Positions 53,439-64,000 of a stretch of DNA of 64,000 nt are shown one piece after another; positions within the stretch are counted from its first letter, which is position 1; each line of letters begins with the position of its first letter. Origin of the DNA: Zarea fungicola (taxonomy: Eukaryota; Ascomycota; Sordariomycetes; Hypocreales; Cordycipitaceae); contig FWCC01000327.1 of NCBI GenBank assembly GCA_900169235.1, positions 93,130 through 157,129 on the forward strand. Direction: 5' to 3'. A program made the position numbers and the translations under genes. The notes under the pieces are model-generated. The model saw only the letters and a program-made list of their open reading frames with translations. It did no database searches and had not been told where the DNA came from.

Positions 53439-56400
53439 CCTGGGACTGGGTCCTGGTTTCTTCAGCACAATGCCTATTGCAAGTGGTTGAATGGCGAAAT
53501 TGACATGCTTTGGTGTCCTGGAATCCGCAAGTCCCGGCTTCAAGGCGAAGAAGAATTTGCTAAGAATATTGTGAAGCTGGAGCTGGCAAGACTAGGGTTG
53601 TGTAAGTAAAGCCGGCGCGGCCAATGCAGGCCAATACTTGACCGGCTAACAATCTGCAGGTCCCTTGCAATAGATGCTTTTTGTCGTCAAAGTGCATCAG
53701 CGGGGGTCCTCTGCCTGTTTGTATACTGCGACTACAGCCAACGCAAGGAGCAGACCACGTCCGCCCTTCTCTCCAGCCTCCTGCAACAAATCGTACAGGC
53801 GACCACGGAGGACGCCCTCCACCCAGAAGTGGTTTTGCTTTACGAATTTCACCAAAAGTACGGCACGCGCCCTACCTTGGCGCAGCTGACCGAAATACTT
53901 CAGAAATTGGTCCCCGAGCTGCGGCGCCTGCACCTCTTTATCGACGCACTCGATGAGTGCGCCGAGTCGGAACCTGAAGCACTAGAGTTCGTGACGGCGG
54001 TTCACGCCTTGGGTCCGCAGGTCAAGATTCTCTGCACGTCGAGATTCTCGTTTACGTTTGAGGACTACTTTAGAAAATATTCAAGACTGGATATTTCTGC
54101 AAAACATGAGGATTTAAAAGTTTTTGTGGATGCGCAGATCCAGAAGCAGTATAGGCTATCCAAGCTTGTGCGAAATGATACAGAGTTAAAGGAGCGCATA
54201 ATCAACACCATCACTACAGAGTCGCAGGGAATGTAAGTACAATCGAATAGACAACCAGCCATAATTCATTAACTCTTTCGGTTTTTGCTCGCAAAATTGC
54301 ATCTCGAGTCACTTTCTCAAAAGATCAGTAAAAGGTAAGTTCTTGGAGTCACCGTGCTCCCGCGACATGGGAGGAAACTTATGGCAGCATTTGCTACTTC
54401 TAACACCAGGCAGAGCAGTAAAGAATGCCCTACAGACTCTTCCCCTACACTGTGATGCCACATATGTAGATGCCCTTGAACGAATCTTCAGGCAAGCGCC
54501 CGAAGCCGTGGAACTCGCCAACGCCGTTTTGTTCTGGATTGTCTCTGCCCGACGGCCACTGACCGTGCGAGAACTTCAGCACATGTACGCCGTTCAGGAG
54601 ATAGAGTCAGGCGAGAGTCTTGAACAAGACGACTTGCCAGATGAGGATATTCTAACATCAGTCTGTGGCGGCCTCATCAGTGTCGACTGTGAAACACACA
54701 CCATTTACATTGTGCATTACACGGCACAACAATACCTAACTAGATGCCATCCCAAGGAGATTCTAAATGCGAAGCGAAATGTCACCATTGCCTCTTTACT
54801 ATATCTTGAATTGCCCAACTTTTCATCATCTGCGATATGTACTACGGACGAAGAGATGGAGGGCCGTTTGCAGCAGTACCCTTTTCTCGAATATGCAGCC
54901 AAGTACTGGGGCGCGGAGGTTTACAGCTTCGATCCGCTCGACGATGACGACATGCTCGCTTCGGTGATGCGATTTGTAGAAAATAAAGGCGCCATACGCC
55001 TCACCAGCCAGGTTTCGGGCGTCCCCTCCTCCGCCCGCCATCAGTTCTGGAGCCAAGAGTTCCCGAGGAGCGTGCCCGCGCTGGTTCTCGCCGCGGCGTT
55101 TCTCCTTCCCACCGTCCTGGCTCAGATGGTCGAAAATGGACACAATGTCGATGAAAGAGGCACCGACGGCGAAACGGCGCTCATCAGAGCCGCGGCGCTG
55201 GGCCACGCCGACAATGTGCAGACGCTTCTCTGCCTAGGTGCCGACGTCAACGCGGAGGACTACATGGGCGAGACGGCGATCCACCGCGCGGCGCGCAATG
55301 GGCACGCCGAGACGATGCACACGCTCCTCTCGTGGCATCAAGATCTAAGCAGCAAGACGCCGGGCGGCTGGACGGTCCTCATGTCGGCCGTGTCGAGCGG
55401 CTGCCTCGAAGCTGTGCGACTTCTGGTCGCGGCCGCCGGTGTCGACTTGGCCGCGGAAACGGAATGGGGCGATTCAGCCCTCAGCATGGCGACGCGCAGC
55501 GGGCAGGAGGAGATTGCGAATCTGTTGGCTGACCACGGCGCTATTCTACGGCGCGGCACGGCCGGAAGACGAGCCTCTCTGGTAGCGGCTCGCAGAGGGT
55601 ATGACAAGCTGGTGAGGCGGCTCACCGCAGATTACGATGCTGTCGCGGGACGGCCATTGCAGAGGCAGACCTCGGTTCTGCTGGGCGGCGTAATGCCCGG
55701 GATCCAAGAGCAAATTGAGCCAACGCAGGCAGCGCCGCCGCCACGCCAGCCGTCAGGCTCAGAGGGCGCTGACGAGGGTGACATTTCCGATTTCATTGAA
55801 AGGACGGGCTCCAGGTCGGATTCCTGAACCGGTACAAACCGCTGCAGAAGCTGGGTAGGGGCCACTCCGCCGAGGTGTACATGTGCTTGCACAAGGTGAC
55901 GGGCCTGCGGTATGCCGCCAAGGTCGTCAAGCTCAGGTCCAATACCTCGTTCCGGAATTCCATTCAGGACGAGATCGCGGTGCTCAAGGCGGTGACACCG
56001 GCCAATCACCCCAATATCCTGCGGCTGATTGATATGTTCCTAGATCACTCCGACTCGTCGGTCTTCATGGTGCTGGAGCTGGCCCCCGAAGGGGAGCTGT
56101 TCAACCTGATTGTGACAAAGCAGAAGCTCACAGAGGAGGAGGCACGCACGATTTTTTCACAGCTATTTTCGGCGGTTGGGTTTCTAGTGAGTTGATCTGG
56201 AAAATACTATTTCAATGCAAGTATGGATACTAACTTTGTTTTTTTTTCCTTTGGTTCCAGCATGATCAGGGATGGGCACATCGCGACATCAAGCCTGAGA
56301 ATATCTTCATGATGGATAGGACTCTTGGGATCAAGCTGGGAGACTTTGACCTCGCCAAGCCGTTACGCGCAGGAACCGCAATCGACAACGCCGACCTGCC

Positions 56401-56940
56401 CGAATTCGCCACGACATTGCTTAGAACGCCTTCCTGTACGTGCGCCAACAACCACTGCGATGGTGGTGAAGAAACTATATGCTGACAAACTTGTGTCCGG
56501 ACGTCGCTCCTGAGATTATCGCTGACACGGAGACGGGGCCTCATGGCCTCCCCGTTGACGTGTGGTCCGCTGGTGTGGTCCTGTACATTTGCCTATGTGG
56601 CTTCCCGCCCTTTTCCGACGAGCTGTACAGCAGGGACTTTTCCTACACGCTCAGGCAGCAGATCAAGAGCGGCCAGTTCAACTACCCATCGCCGTACTGG
56701 GACGCCGTGGGGGACCCGGCGCTAGACCTCATCGACAGCATGCTTGTGGTGGACCCGGTGCGGCGGTTCACGGTCGCGCAATGCGAGGCGCATCCGTGGA
56801 TGCGAGCGGCAGCGGCCAGGCAGCAGGTAGTAGAGGACGCGGTAAGGTCAGAGAGCCCAGAGATGATGGGCGGTGAAGTGGACGATAGTATTGGTACAAA
56901 TGCAAGAACGCTCTTGGCTGTTTCCACTAGCAACGGTTAA
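53439..56940 (+). pseudogene. NACHT-ankyrin-kinase receptor gene, 5'-truncated and broken
   Basis: Reading order: PGTGSWFLQHNAYCKWLNG...LWCPGI (pre-P-loop region of NACHT-ankyrin proteins), no recognisable Walker A, intron about 53602-53659, CLFVYCDYSQRKEQTTSALL, LHLFIDALDECAES (Walker B), winged-helix part RPLTVRELQHMYAV, ankyrins (TDGETALIRAAALGHADNVQ), then a Ser/Thr kinase (LQKLGRGHSAEVYM, AHRDIKPENIFMM, GDFDLAK, VDVWSAGVVLYI). Defects: the 5' end is cut off at an LTR; the P-loop is absent; phase is wrong across the first intron; the intron 54233-54280 ends CG, not AG; a one-base shift near 55797-55803 separates ankyrins from kinase; and the intron 56436-56500 ends GG. Introns 54335-54413 and 56187-56260 are normal. 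Probably a decaying relic. Confidence 0.78.
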
Positions 56941-57675
56941 GAGGCAGTAGTCTCAACAGCATGCTTTTTGGTGACTTGATACTATCTAGAATCGAGCTAT
57001 TGTTAGGAGAGCAACTCCTACTTAACCATTGATTAATTAATCACATATACTGACTTTACTCTTTGCTTCTTATTCCTGGCAGCAAAGATGTGGAGGTTTC
57101 CCCTCGTGCAATCCTCTCCGTGTGATGGCGCGCAAACCTAAACATGGTGAAATGCTCAGGCTTTTGGGAAGACTATTGGGAGGCTTCAAGCCTAATTTTT
57201 GATTAGATTCATCAAGTATTTAACTCTGTAGAACCACTCACCGTATTATGAATCCTGCAGTGCGGTTCACCGGGAAGCCAAAGCTATCGTCGGCTTTAAA
57301 AACAACGGCGCTGTCAAATTGAGTCGGCAGGCGTTGAGGCTGATGACAGATATCTCTCATAAAATAGTGGCATTAATAATGATTTGGTAGAAATTAAATA
57401 GATTCAGTAGTGCAACTGTTATTGCGATTCATAATGTCATGATAATGAAACGAGCTCTCAAGCCTTAACGCAGTGAAAACCATAGTGCTGCTGCGTAATC
57501 AACTTGGGAACAATGTAACGTGTTATTGTTTTATTTACTCCATGTAGAACGCTTCCGTTCCTCTCAAATTTCAGAGTCTTCTGTGTCATGAGAATTGTGA
57601 ATCCACAAGTAAGTATATTACAATAGTAACAATTTGATTGTGAATTATCTGCTCGAAATAAGATACTACAGTCAA
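56941..57675. other. Convergent 3' flanks, no gene seen
   Basis: 735 bp, AT-rich, between the receptor pseudogene and the oligopeptide transporter. No feature recognised. Confidence 0.5.
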
Positions 57676-60511
57676 CTACCAGCTCCCTGCAGGTGGTCCG
57701 ATAAAGGTACCATCCGTTGGGGGCATCCTCGTGCGGGCCATTCTTGTGGCGTCACTAGTCGAATCGATGACCGTGACTCCCCACCACTCTGGGAAAGACT
57801 TGGCCGACAGTCCAAGACCCAAGGCAAACAACACGACGCAGAGTGCATTGCCGACATCGAGGGCACCAGCCATGACATAGTTGTAACGGGACCACCAGCC
57901 CTTGTATCTACGCATGATCCAAATGTTGAACAGGCAACCGACAAGAAGCCAGTTGGACAAATTCCAGAGCGTAGCAGGAGGAATCATTCCACCAATGCTG
58001 AAGATTGCAGGGAAGTAGATGTAGCGCTGGTAAACGTGTTAGTTGATGCCAAATGACGAAAGGTGTCGTGGATAACTTACGGCGATGCTGCGTGGGTACC
58101 GTTTGGCGATGAGCCAGTGGGCGACTGTGCATACAAACCCGACCAACCAGAAGTAGTTGATCCACGAAAAGAGAGCTCCAGGGCCAAACATGCGCTTGGG
58201 CCCAACAACTCCCCAGATGACACTGGCGTTGTAGAAAGTACGAGCACCTGGGCAAATGAAGCCTTGGGGTTGGTCATCAGAGCAGAACTCGGGGATGTTG
58301 CCCAGTAGGAAGTTGAAGGTCGCGATTTGTACAAGCGATAGCCAAACAACAGCGAAGAACTGGGCACGGAACATTGATCTGGGAGGAACTTTCATCTGTA
58401 GGAAGTTAGTTGACTATCCGCAGCCAGCAGGTCAAATGGGCAAGTAGAAATGCATACATAGTGGCCGACCTTCATATCCGAGATGAAGTTGAGGCCGTTG
58501 GCCATCAGCATGTAGCCCCAGCTCTTGAACAGCATCATCGCAACAGGTCTACCAGGAAGCATGTATCCGACAATGAACTCTGTGATGATGTTGAGACCGG
58601 TTTGCTGACTAGTGATTGCTTGAATAATGCCTGATATTCTGTGTCAGCGTCATATCAAGACAGTAAGATGAACAAAAAGAAAGAAAAAAGTGCTGCGTAC
58701 CAACAGGGAGGATCATGACGACACCCATAAGGACACACAAGATGAATGCCCACCATGTGAGTTTTGTATCCCAAACAAGAGAAGCAGTCATTGCGAAAGC
58801 AAAGGAAACGGCAAAAACAGCCAAAAACCACTACATCCTACTGTTAGATGTTGATCTGCATGCTTGATGGTGCTTATGGAACTTACCCATTCAGGGGCCT
58901 CGGGATACTTTCGCATGAGCTTCAGGTGAACGTCTGGCTCCTCATACTTGGCGTTCTTGGTACGGCGCCAGATGTCTTTTCCGTAGAAGAGAGCAACGTG
59001 AACGACGGTAGACATGAGTGCAGCGAAGCCCAGGGCATACGCCATTGTGAACGCCGGACCAATCAGAAGAGGAGAATATGCCTCATAAGCCTCAACATTG
59101 AGGGTAAGGTCCTTGTTCAAAATCCTTGACGTGTTGTATACCTTGCCAAAGTGGTCAAAGTTCTTGTTCGCGCTCAACGGGAGATAGCGGTAGAACTCTG
59201 CACCTCCAAATGCCGTGGCGTAGCCGCAGACCAGGATGACGAGCGCACCAAAGAGGGAGTTCCACAAGGCAAAGGAGGGAAACTGCATAGGGTTGCCGAA
59301 GAAGCCCGCAACGCCACTCCAATCAAGAGTTCCGGGAAGGAAGCCTAGACCGTTGCGACCGCCGAAAACCTAATCCAAATCATATTAGAAGTGTGCACTT
59401 GTTTATGAAAATTAGGACATCAGTCTTACCTGGTTGACTACTACATTGTTGGGGGCAATCCACGTAGGAAAGAGTCCGAGGAACCCAACGAATGGGGCAA
59501 TGGTGTTGGGAATCCAAGACCAAAGGAAAGTACCGCCGGCAACGATCATGAAGAACTTGTAGCGACCCATCGTCCAGCCGTGGACTGGTTCAACCGAGCC
59601 TCTAGAGTGCAGACCGTCCATGACAGAGCAGGTGATGAGAGTTGCAGGCCACTGTGAATAGAGTAAGTAAAAATTCGGGTTTGTAATTTTGCCGACGGTC
59701 TTGCCTCGGCTTGTCACCCAGAAACGCGGTTAGGTTTACTTACAACCATGGCAGCGGGCCAAATCAGGAAACGGCGCATGACACCAGCAAGTCCAAAGCC
59801 CATGGCCTGGGTGGACATGATCAAGAGGATTTGGAAGCCCCATCCCCAGGTTTGGCCGTAGAAAATCTGCTGCGCAATCAAAATTGAAATGGAGTAGCTG
59901 ATTGTTGTTCCCGCAGCAGCCATCATGGTGATGAGAGTGTGTTCCTTTTTGTTGAAAGGGCCCGGATTAAGCTCCACGCCAAAGATCCTGGCATTGGGCA
60001 TGAACTTCTCCCAAGCGGTACCGAGAGGGTAGGCAATCAGCTGCACAACAGGGCTGGTGATGGCAACTTGGAGGTAGTGCTCATAGAGGAGGACGTTCAT
60101 GGCGCCAACAACAGTGCAAATGACAAAGCCAATGAACCAGGCGCGAATGGTATCGACATACTGGGTTGGGTCGTCCGTAGGTGAGACCTTGATTCGAGTT
60201 AGCGCCTCGCGTCAATTTACCCAAGGTCACGAAGCACTTACCGAGGAGCGCACTTCTAAGTACGGTGAGTCTTCTTGGAGAATGGATTGTTCAATGGCCG
60301 CCTCCTTCTCAGGGTCTCCGGAGGCAATGGCATTCTCCACAGCATCGATCTTGTCGTGGTCCATGAAAGGGTCCCATCGATGCTGATCCTTCATGCGTCG
60401 AAGGTGGAAATCAGCATGTGCGACATCTTCGCCATGGCTCTCGGCGCGGTCGATGGAAGTAGCGACCTCAGAGACCTCGCTCTTCTTTGTAAATCTGCTG
60501 GTGAAACCCAT
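57676..60511 (-). CDS. Oligopeptide transporter (OPT family), 8 exons, 795 aa
   Basis: Proton-coupled transporter of small peptides or glutathione-like substrates in the plasma membrane. Exons are 60511-60242, 60187-59744, 59651-59430, 59369-58887, 58830-58701, 58630-58458, 58395-58081 and 58026-57676; the seven introns are 54-92 nt with GT-AG ends, and all join in frame. A hydrophilic N-terminus of about 95 residues precedes some 14-16 TM segments. The family signature is ELNPGPFNKKEHTLITMMA (NPGPFNxKEH), with SPVVQLIAYPLGTAWEKFMP, AMVWPATLITCSVMDGLH and YMLPGRPVAMMLFKSWGYM also matching. The length is typical of the family and no defect is seen. Substrate unassigned. Confidence 0.94.
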
Positions 60512-63500
60512 TGTTCAAGGTCAGTGCGTAGCCACGCCCTGCTGTGAGGACCTGCAAATTCTCAATCAAAGATGAAATCATGAGACTAAAGTAGGACCTG
60601 GGGCATTGGGAAGTAGTTATTTATAAACTTTTGGCCGGCAATCGGAATGCAACCCCTCCTCCACGTTATCCTGGTTCCGTACAGCTCAGCCTGTTCTTCT
60701 CCAGGACAAAAGTTCAACTTTCCCACTTTCCCACTTCAAGCCACTGCTAAAAGTCCCTGTCGGCGACGGTACTATTTTAGAAAGTTCCAATGGTTACCCG
60801 ATTTATTTTATCCCGTCAGCACCTGATTGGCCTAATCGTTTGGGAACCTTTGACTGCACCTTCTCGATTTGGAGTGGCGAGAGGTGCTTGTCTGAGCTGC
60901 CAAGACCTTAGATGCGTGAAAGTGGGTTGTTGATTGGCAGGCCTTGCACAGGAGGATGATGTGGCGCTAAAACTTGGAAAATCTATTCAAGTAATAACAA
61001 GTTATAGTGAGCAGGTGTGGATTAAGAACGCAGTCCCGCCGCAGACGAGACGAAGCTGAGCACCAAGCGATAGAATCTTTTGGATTAATAATTTTTACTG
61101 AGCGCCAGCCATCGTGATTCATTACACTCCCGCGTATCCAACAAAGGTATGGTAGTTATCCTCACCCCTTGCGGGTATCCGGAGCTGCCCAGCCTGTAAG
61201 GGACCTGCAAGGTATATATTGGATGCTGGGGGATGGCCAGCCACGACTAGTCATTACTTGATCTTTTTCGGGGGCTACCTGGTGCCGTCGGTCTTTCCGC
61301 AGCCACACGCCGCGCTTCAACAAATGAACGAACTAACCACCTAACGTACTCGTTTCCCCCCGACCTGGAATTGTTCTACGGGACAACTTCCAGTACAGAT
61401 CACTACAAGAGGCGTACACGGGCTAATTTGAGGGGCGGCCCTTTATCGCGCCACTCAAACCAAAAGTTCCTGACTAGCGTCATCCCAAATGACCAAGCGC
61501 GTTTGTGTGTACGCTACCACGTGGAGACGATAACCATAAAATTAAGCTCGAGAGACATGGAAATCGCCAGGTCGCAGCACATACAATGCAGGTTTCAGAC
61601 GCGAACCGTGGTCCATTGTCATACATTCTCCAAAAGGTAAGTGATGCTGGGATGATGCACGCCAGAAGGAGCGGTGGCCATGTAGGGACGGCGAAATCAA
61701 CAAGGTCATGCGGCAAAAAGTAGGAACCGCCGACAGTAGGACGGCTATCGAAATAAAGTTCCTGAATCCGAGAGTACTTTTGTTGCTCTGTTGTTCACCT
61801 TACCTAAAGAGGAGAGTAGCCGGTGAGTCTGGACAGGCCACCAATGCGCCACTCAGCCAGAAGCCTTGGCATGTGTGGCAACAGCTCACGGGGCGACGGG
61901 GCTGCAGGAATCCGGACTAGGCTCTCTTATCTCGTGTTGCGGGAGCAGAGTTGGGGGGCTCGGCGCGTTTTTCTTCGGCTTTGTCTACGAGTACAGGTTA
62001 CTAGAAAACACCAACATTATCAGCCAAACAATCCTATTATTGATTCATTTTATTAGCACCAACTTGTTAATAAAAAGAAAATTAGCACGTAAAGCACTTC
62101 AACCCTTGGTGGGCCATACCCCTTAGTTGGCCGGCAAGCCAGAGTCAACCAAGACATGATTCTGACTGTCTAGGCGATGGGATCTAGACAAGCCCTTGGC
62201 ATCTCTTGGTTGGTAAATTTAATAAAGAAATCCGGAATTCTTGACGCCTTCATTGTTTATTACGCCCGGTGGCCTCCAGCCAGTACTGGTAGGGCTGACT
62301 AGCTAAACTTGAGTACAAATTCTGGCTGCCTCGCAACAAAATTGTTGATTTTTATTCCTACGAAATACATTGCAGAGGTAGACGATGTACGTCTACCTAC
62401 ATGGGCCCCTACATGGACCCCCTGTACCTTGCATCTCCTTCAATCCCTCTTCCGCTCCCTGAGGGCACAGCCGGTTCCCAAGTCAATATTAGTTTGCTCC
62501 TTAAGCCTGCTCCAACAGCAACTTGAAGACTCCATCCCCGACAGCCGTCTTTGAGATCCTGTCCTCCTCAGCAGACCGACATGTGCGTCCGTCCGTTCTC
62601 TTGAGCCATAAAAAGTGCCCCTAACTCGCCCCTGGTCCGCCCCCCTGGTCTGCTGCTTCTATTATGCTACGCCCCGCAACTTGTCTCCTTGTTTCGGGCT
62701 TACTATTGTGCTTGGCAGGTGGGGCCGTCTGTCCACATCCTCTCCGAACCGTACGGCAAAGCGATGTGGCGACCCTCGCACCAACTAACCAACTTTGTCG
62801 TTTCCTTTGTGCGTTGACCATGCGGGGTAACAGCGCTATCCCTCGTGCTCTGTCGTTTCTTGCCATGGCGTTTCCTGTCGCTGCGAGCGCATCCCACCCC
62901 CAAGGGTGGTGTCCTATCACAAGACTGCCTTGCGCAAAACAGTAAAAGCGGATACACAAGGCCCCGATTAATAAAATCTTTTCATATTTCATTTTGATAA
63001 GGCTAAAAAAAGGTACCAGTCAATGCAAGAGTGAATTTCGTTTGCGCTACGGCGGCACTGTGCCGAGGGAGATTACCAGTGCTGCAATCACGCAACAGAC
63101 CGATGCCCCGTATTTGCTTGCAGTGAACTTTGAGGACATTAAAAATGGATATTTTACGTAAATCGCACTAGCCCAGCAGTGCCGCAGCTGTCACGCAAAG
63201 CAGCTATTAGTGAAGTACGGAATGCGTGTCGATTGAAGAGACAAAAGCCGCTGATGCCTGCCTGAGGCTCACCCAAACCATCAGAATACGCGCTGAATTA
63301 GCTTTGCTTTACTAGGTATGATGAGTATGTTCAGGATCCCTATTAAGTACCAAATTAAGGCAATTCTTAGAGGGGCATTTTTTCTGTCTATTAGTACTGA
63401 GTACATAACACACTCGCTCCAATCACTGCGCCATCCTTTCTAGCATTATGGCTAATTAAGCATCAAGAAATTAATCTAAGAGAGCCTTGTAGGCCTCTTT

Positions 63501-64000
63501 AATATACTCTTAAAGATACTTTAAATTACTGTGTTAGGGTAGAACAGCCACGTTAATTGAACTCGTTCGAATTGAGGTCATCGTGAAAAATAACTATTGA
63601 GTACCGGGTAAGTTAGCGACCACAGTCAACACGATTTCAAAATTCGGGAATTATTAAAGAGAGGGGTGCGACAACAGGGCAAGCCCATAGGGATCAAGTA
63701 ATGAACACAAATAGAAGCTTCTCTAAGAGTCTCAAATAGTCTAGGACTTTAGAACCAAAGCAAGTATGTGCCAGTATCGTCACTCAAACCAGCGATGGAA
63801 GCAACAGAATAAGTGAAATAGAGTCAAAAGGGCAAAAATCTAAATTAAATCAAATGAAACTAAATATTTTATTGCCAATAAGAAGAAAAAGAAAAGAAAC
63901 CAAATCAGCAGCCTAATATAGATAGCCCATCTACTCGCGCATGATCTGAATGTGTAACGGGCTGAGCCCGGATGAGGCTCGGTCGGCACTCTCGCCATGA
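60512..64000. other. 3.5 kb without a supported gene
   Basis: 5' flank of the transporter, then mixed sequence, AT-rich after about 63300. A 22-bp inverted repeat (GTCTAG...CTAGAC) lies at 62168-62189. Frames at 61371-62126 lack domains. The window ends without a feature crossing the edge that I can recognise. Confidence 0.5.
62664..62945 (+). CDS. Doubtful small secreted Cys-containing protein, 93 aa
   Basis: ATG frame starting MLRPATCLLVSGLLLCLAGG, which looks like a signal peptide, followed by a few cysteines (AVCPHPL, LCRFLCALTM, WCPITRLPC). There is no homology I recognise, and antisense frames overlap it. Could be chance. Confidence 0.2.
   Translation: MLRPATCLLVSGLLLCLAGGAVCPHPLRTVRQSDVATLAPTNQLCRFLCALTMRGNSAIPRALSFLAMAFPVAASASHPQGWCPITRLPCAKQ

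Noticed and set aside
54343..54413. A separate gene starting at ATG-like 54343 (MESPCSRDM frame)
   Set aside because: This stretch is the intron 54335-54413 (GTAAGT, CTAAC branch, CAGGCAG); the conserved NACHT sequence resumes at 54414.
55875..56195. An independent kinase gene starting at ATG 55875
   Set aside because: That start would delete the Gly-rich loop, which is readable just upstream; the kinase is better seen as the end of the fused pseudogene.
62168..62189. 22-bp inverted repeat as a transposon end or terminator
   Set aside because: Six-base arms around a 10-nt spacer are too short and occur by chance; no partner or target duplication found.
1..64000. tRNA, rRNA and CRISPR features
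   Set aside because: No cloverleaf with a convincing B-box, no rRNA-like blocks and no regularly spaced short repeats were noticed; a tRNAscan run would be needed to exclude tRNAs fully.

Overview
The window is nuclear DNA of a filamentous ascomycete (Pezizomycotina), most likely a sordariomycete and perhaps Hypocreales. The evidence is short GT-AG introns (about 50-200 nt) with CTAAC-like branch sites, a Zn2Cys6 regulator, a HeLo-domain protein, NACHT/WD40 and NACHT/ankyrin receptors, a KP4-like secreted protein, and repeats whose copies differ largely by transitions. There are two assembly gaps (runs of N at 50211-50228 and 53098-53099). I saw no RNA genes and no CRISPR array. Exon coordinates were derived by hand from reading frames, splice signals and family conservation.

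Layout. 1-6.3 kb: a GMC oxidoreductase, an MDR-type quinone oxidoreductase and a secreted Cys-rich protein, all on the minus strand. 6.3-12.5 kb: repeat-rich DNA with two divergently oriented paralogous small secreted Cys-rich proteins. 13-19 kb: an SNF/SLC6-type transporter, a mitochondrial ISA-type Fe-S assembly protein and a Zn2Cys6 regulator. 20.8-32.8 kb: a block of signalling genes consisting of a broken NACHT-WD40 receptor gene, an intact kinase-ankyrin fusion, and a divergent HeLo-pseudokinase gene. 34.8-44.1 kb: a GT17 glycosyltransferase, two tandem paralogues of an unrecognised five-module CxxC protein, and a GRDP-like protein. 45-48.7 kb: a KP4-like and another secreted protein. 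49-53.5 kb: several copies of one LTR family around a Gfo/Idh/MocA dehydrogenase. 53.4-57 kb: a second receptor gene (NACHT-ankyrin-kinase), cut off at its 5' end against an LTR fragment and broken in several places. 57.7-60.5 kb: an eight-exon oligopeptide transporter. 60.5-64 kb: no supported gene.

How it fits together. The most interesting theme is fungal self/non-self recognition and cell death. The window holds two NLR-type receptor genes, both apparently decayed, and near the first an intact kinase-ankyrin gene and an intact HeLo-pseudokinase gene that share a 353-bp divergent intergenic region. HeLo plus pseudokinase recalls the four-helix-bundle/pseudokinase layout of animal MLKL. That the neighbours work together is inference from proximity. 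The secreted Cys-rich and KP4-like genes fit an accessory, interaction-related region interspersed with housekeeping genes.
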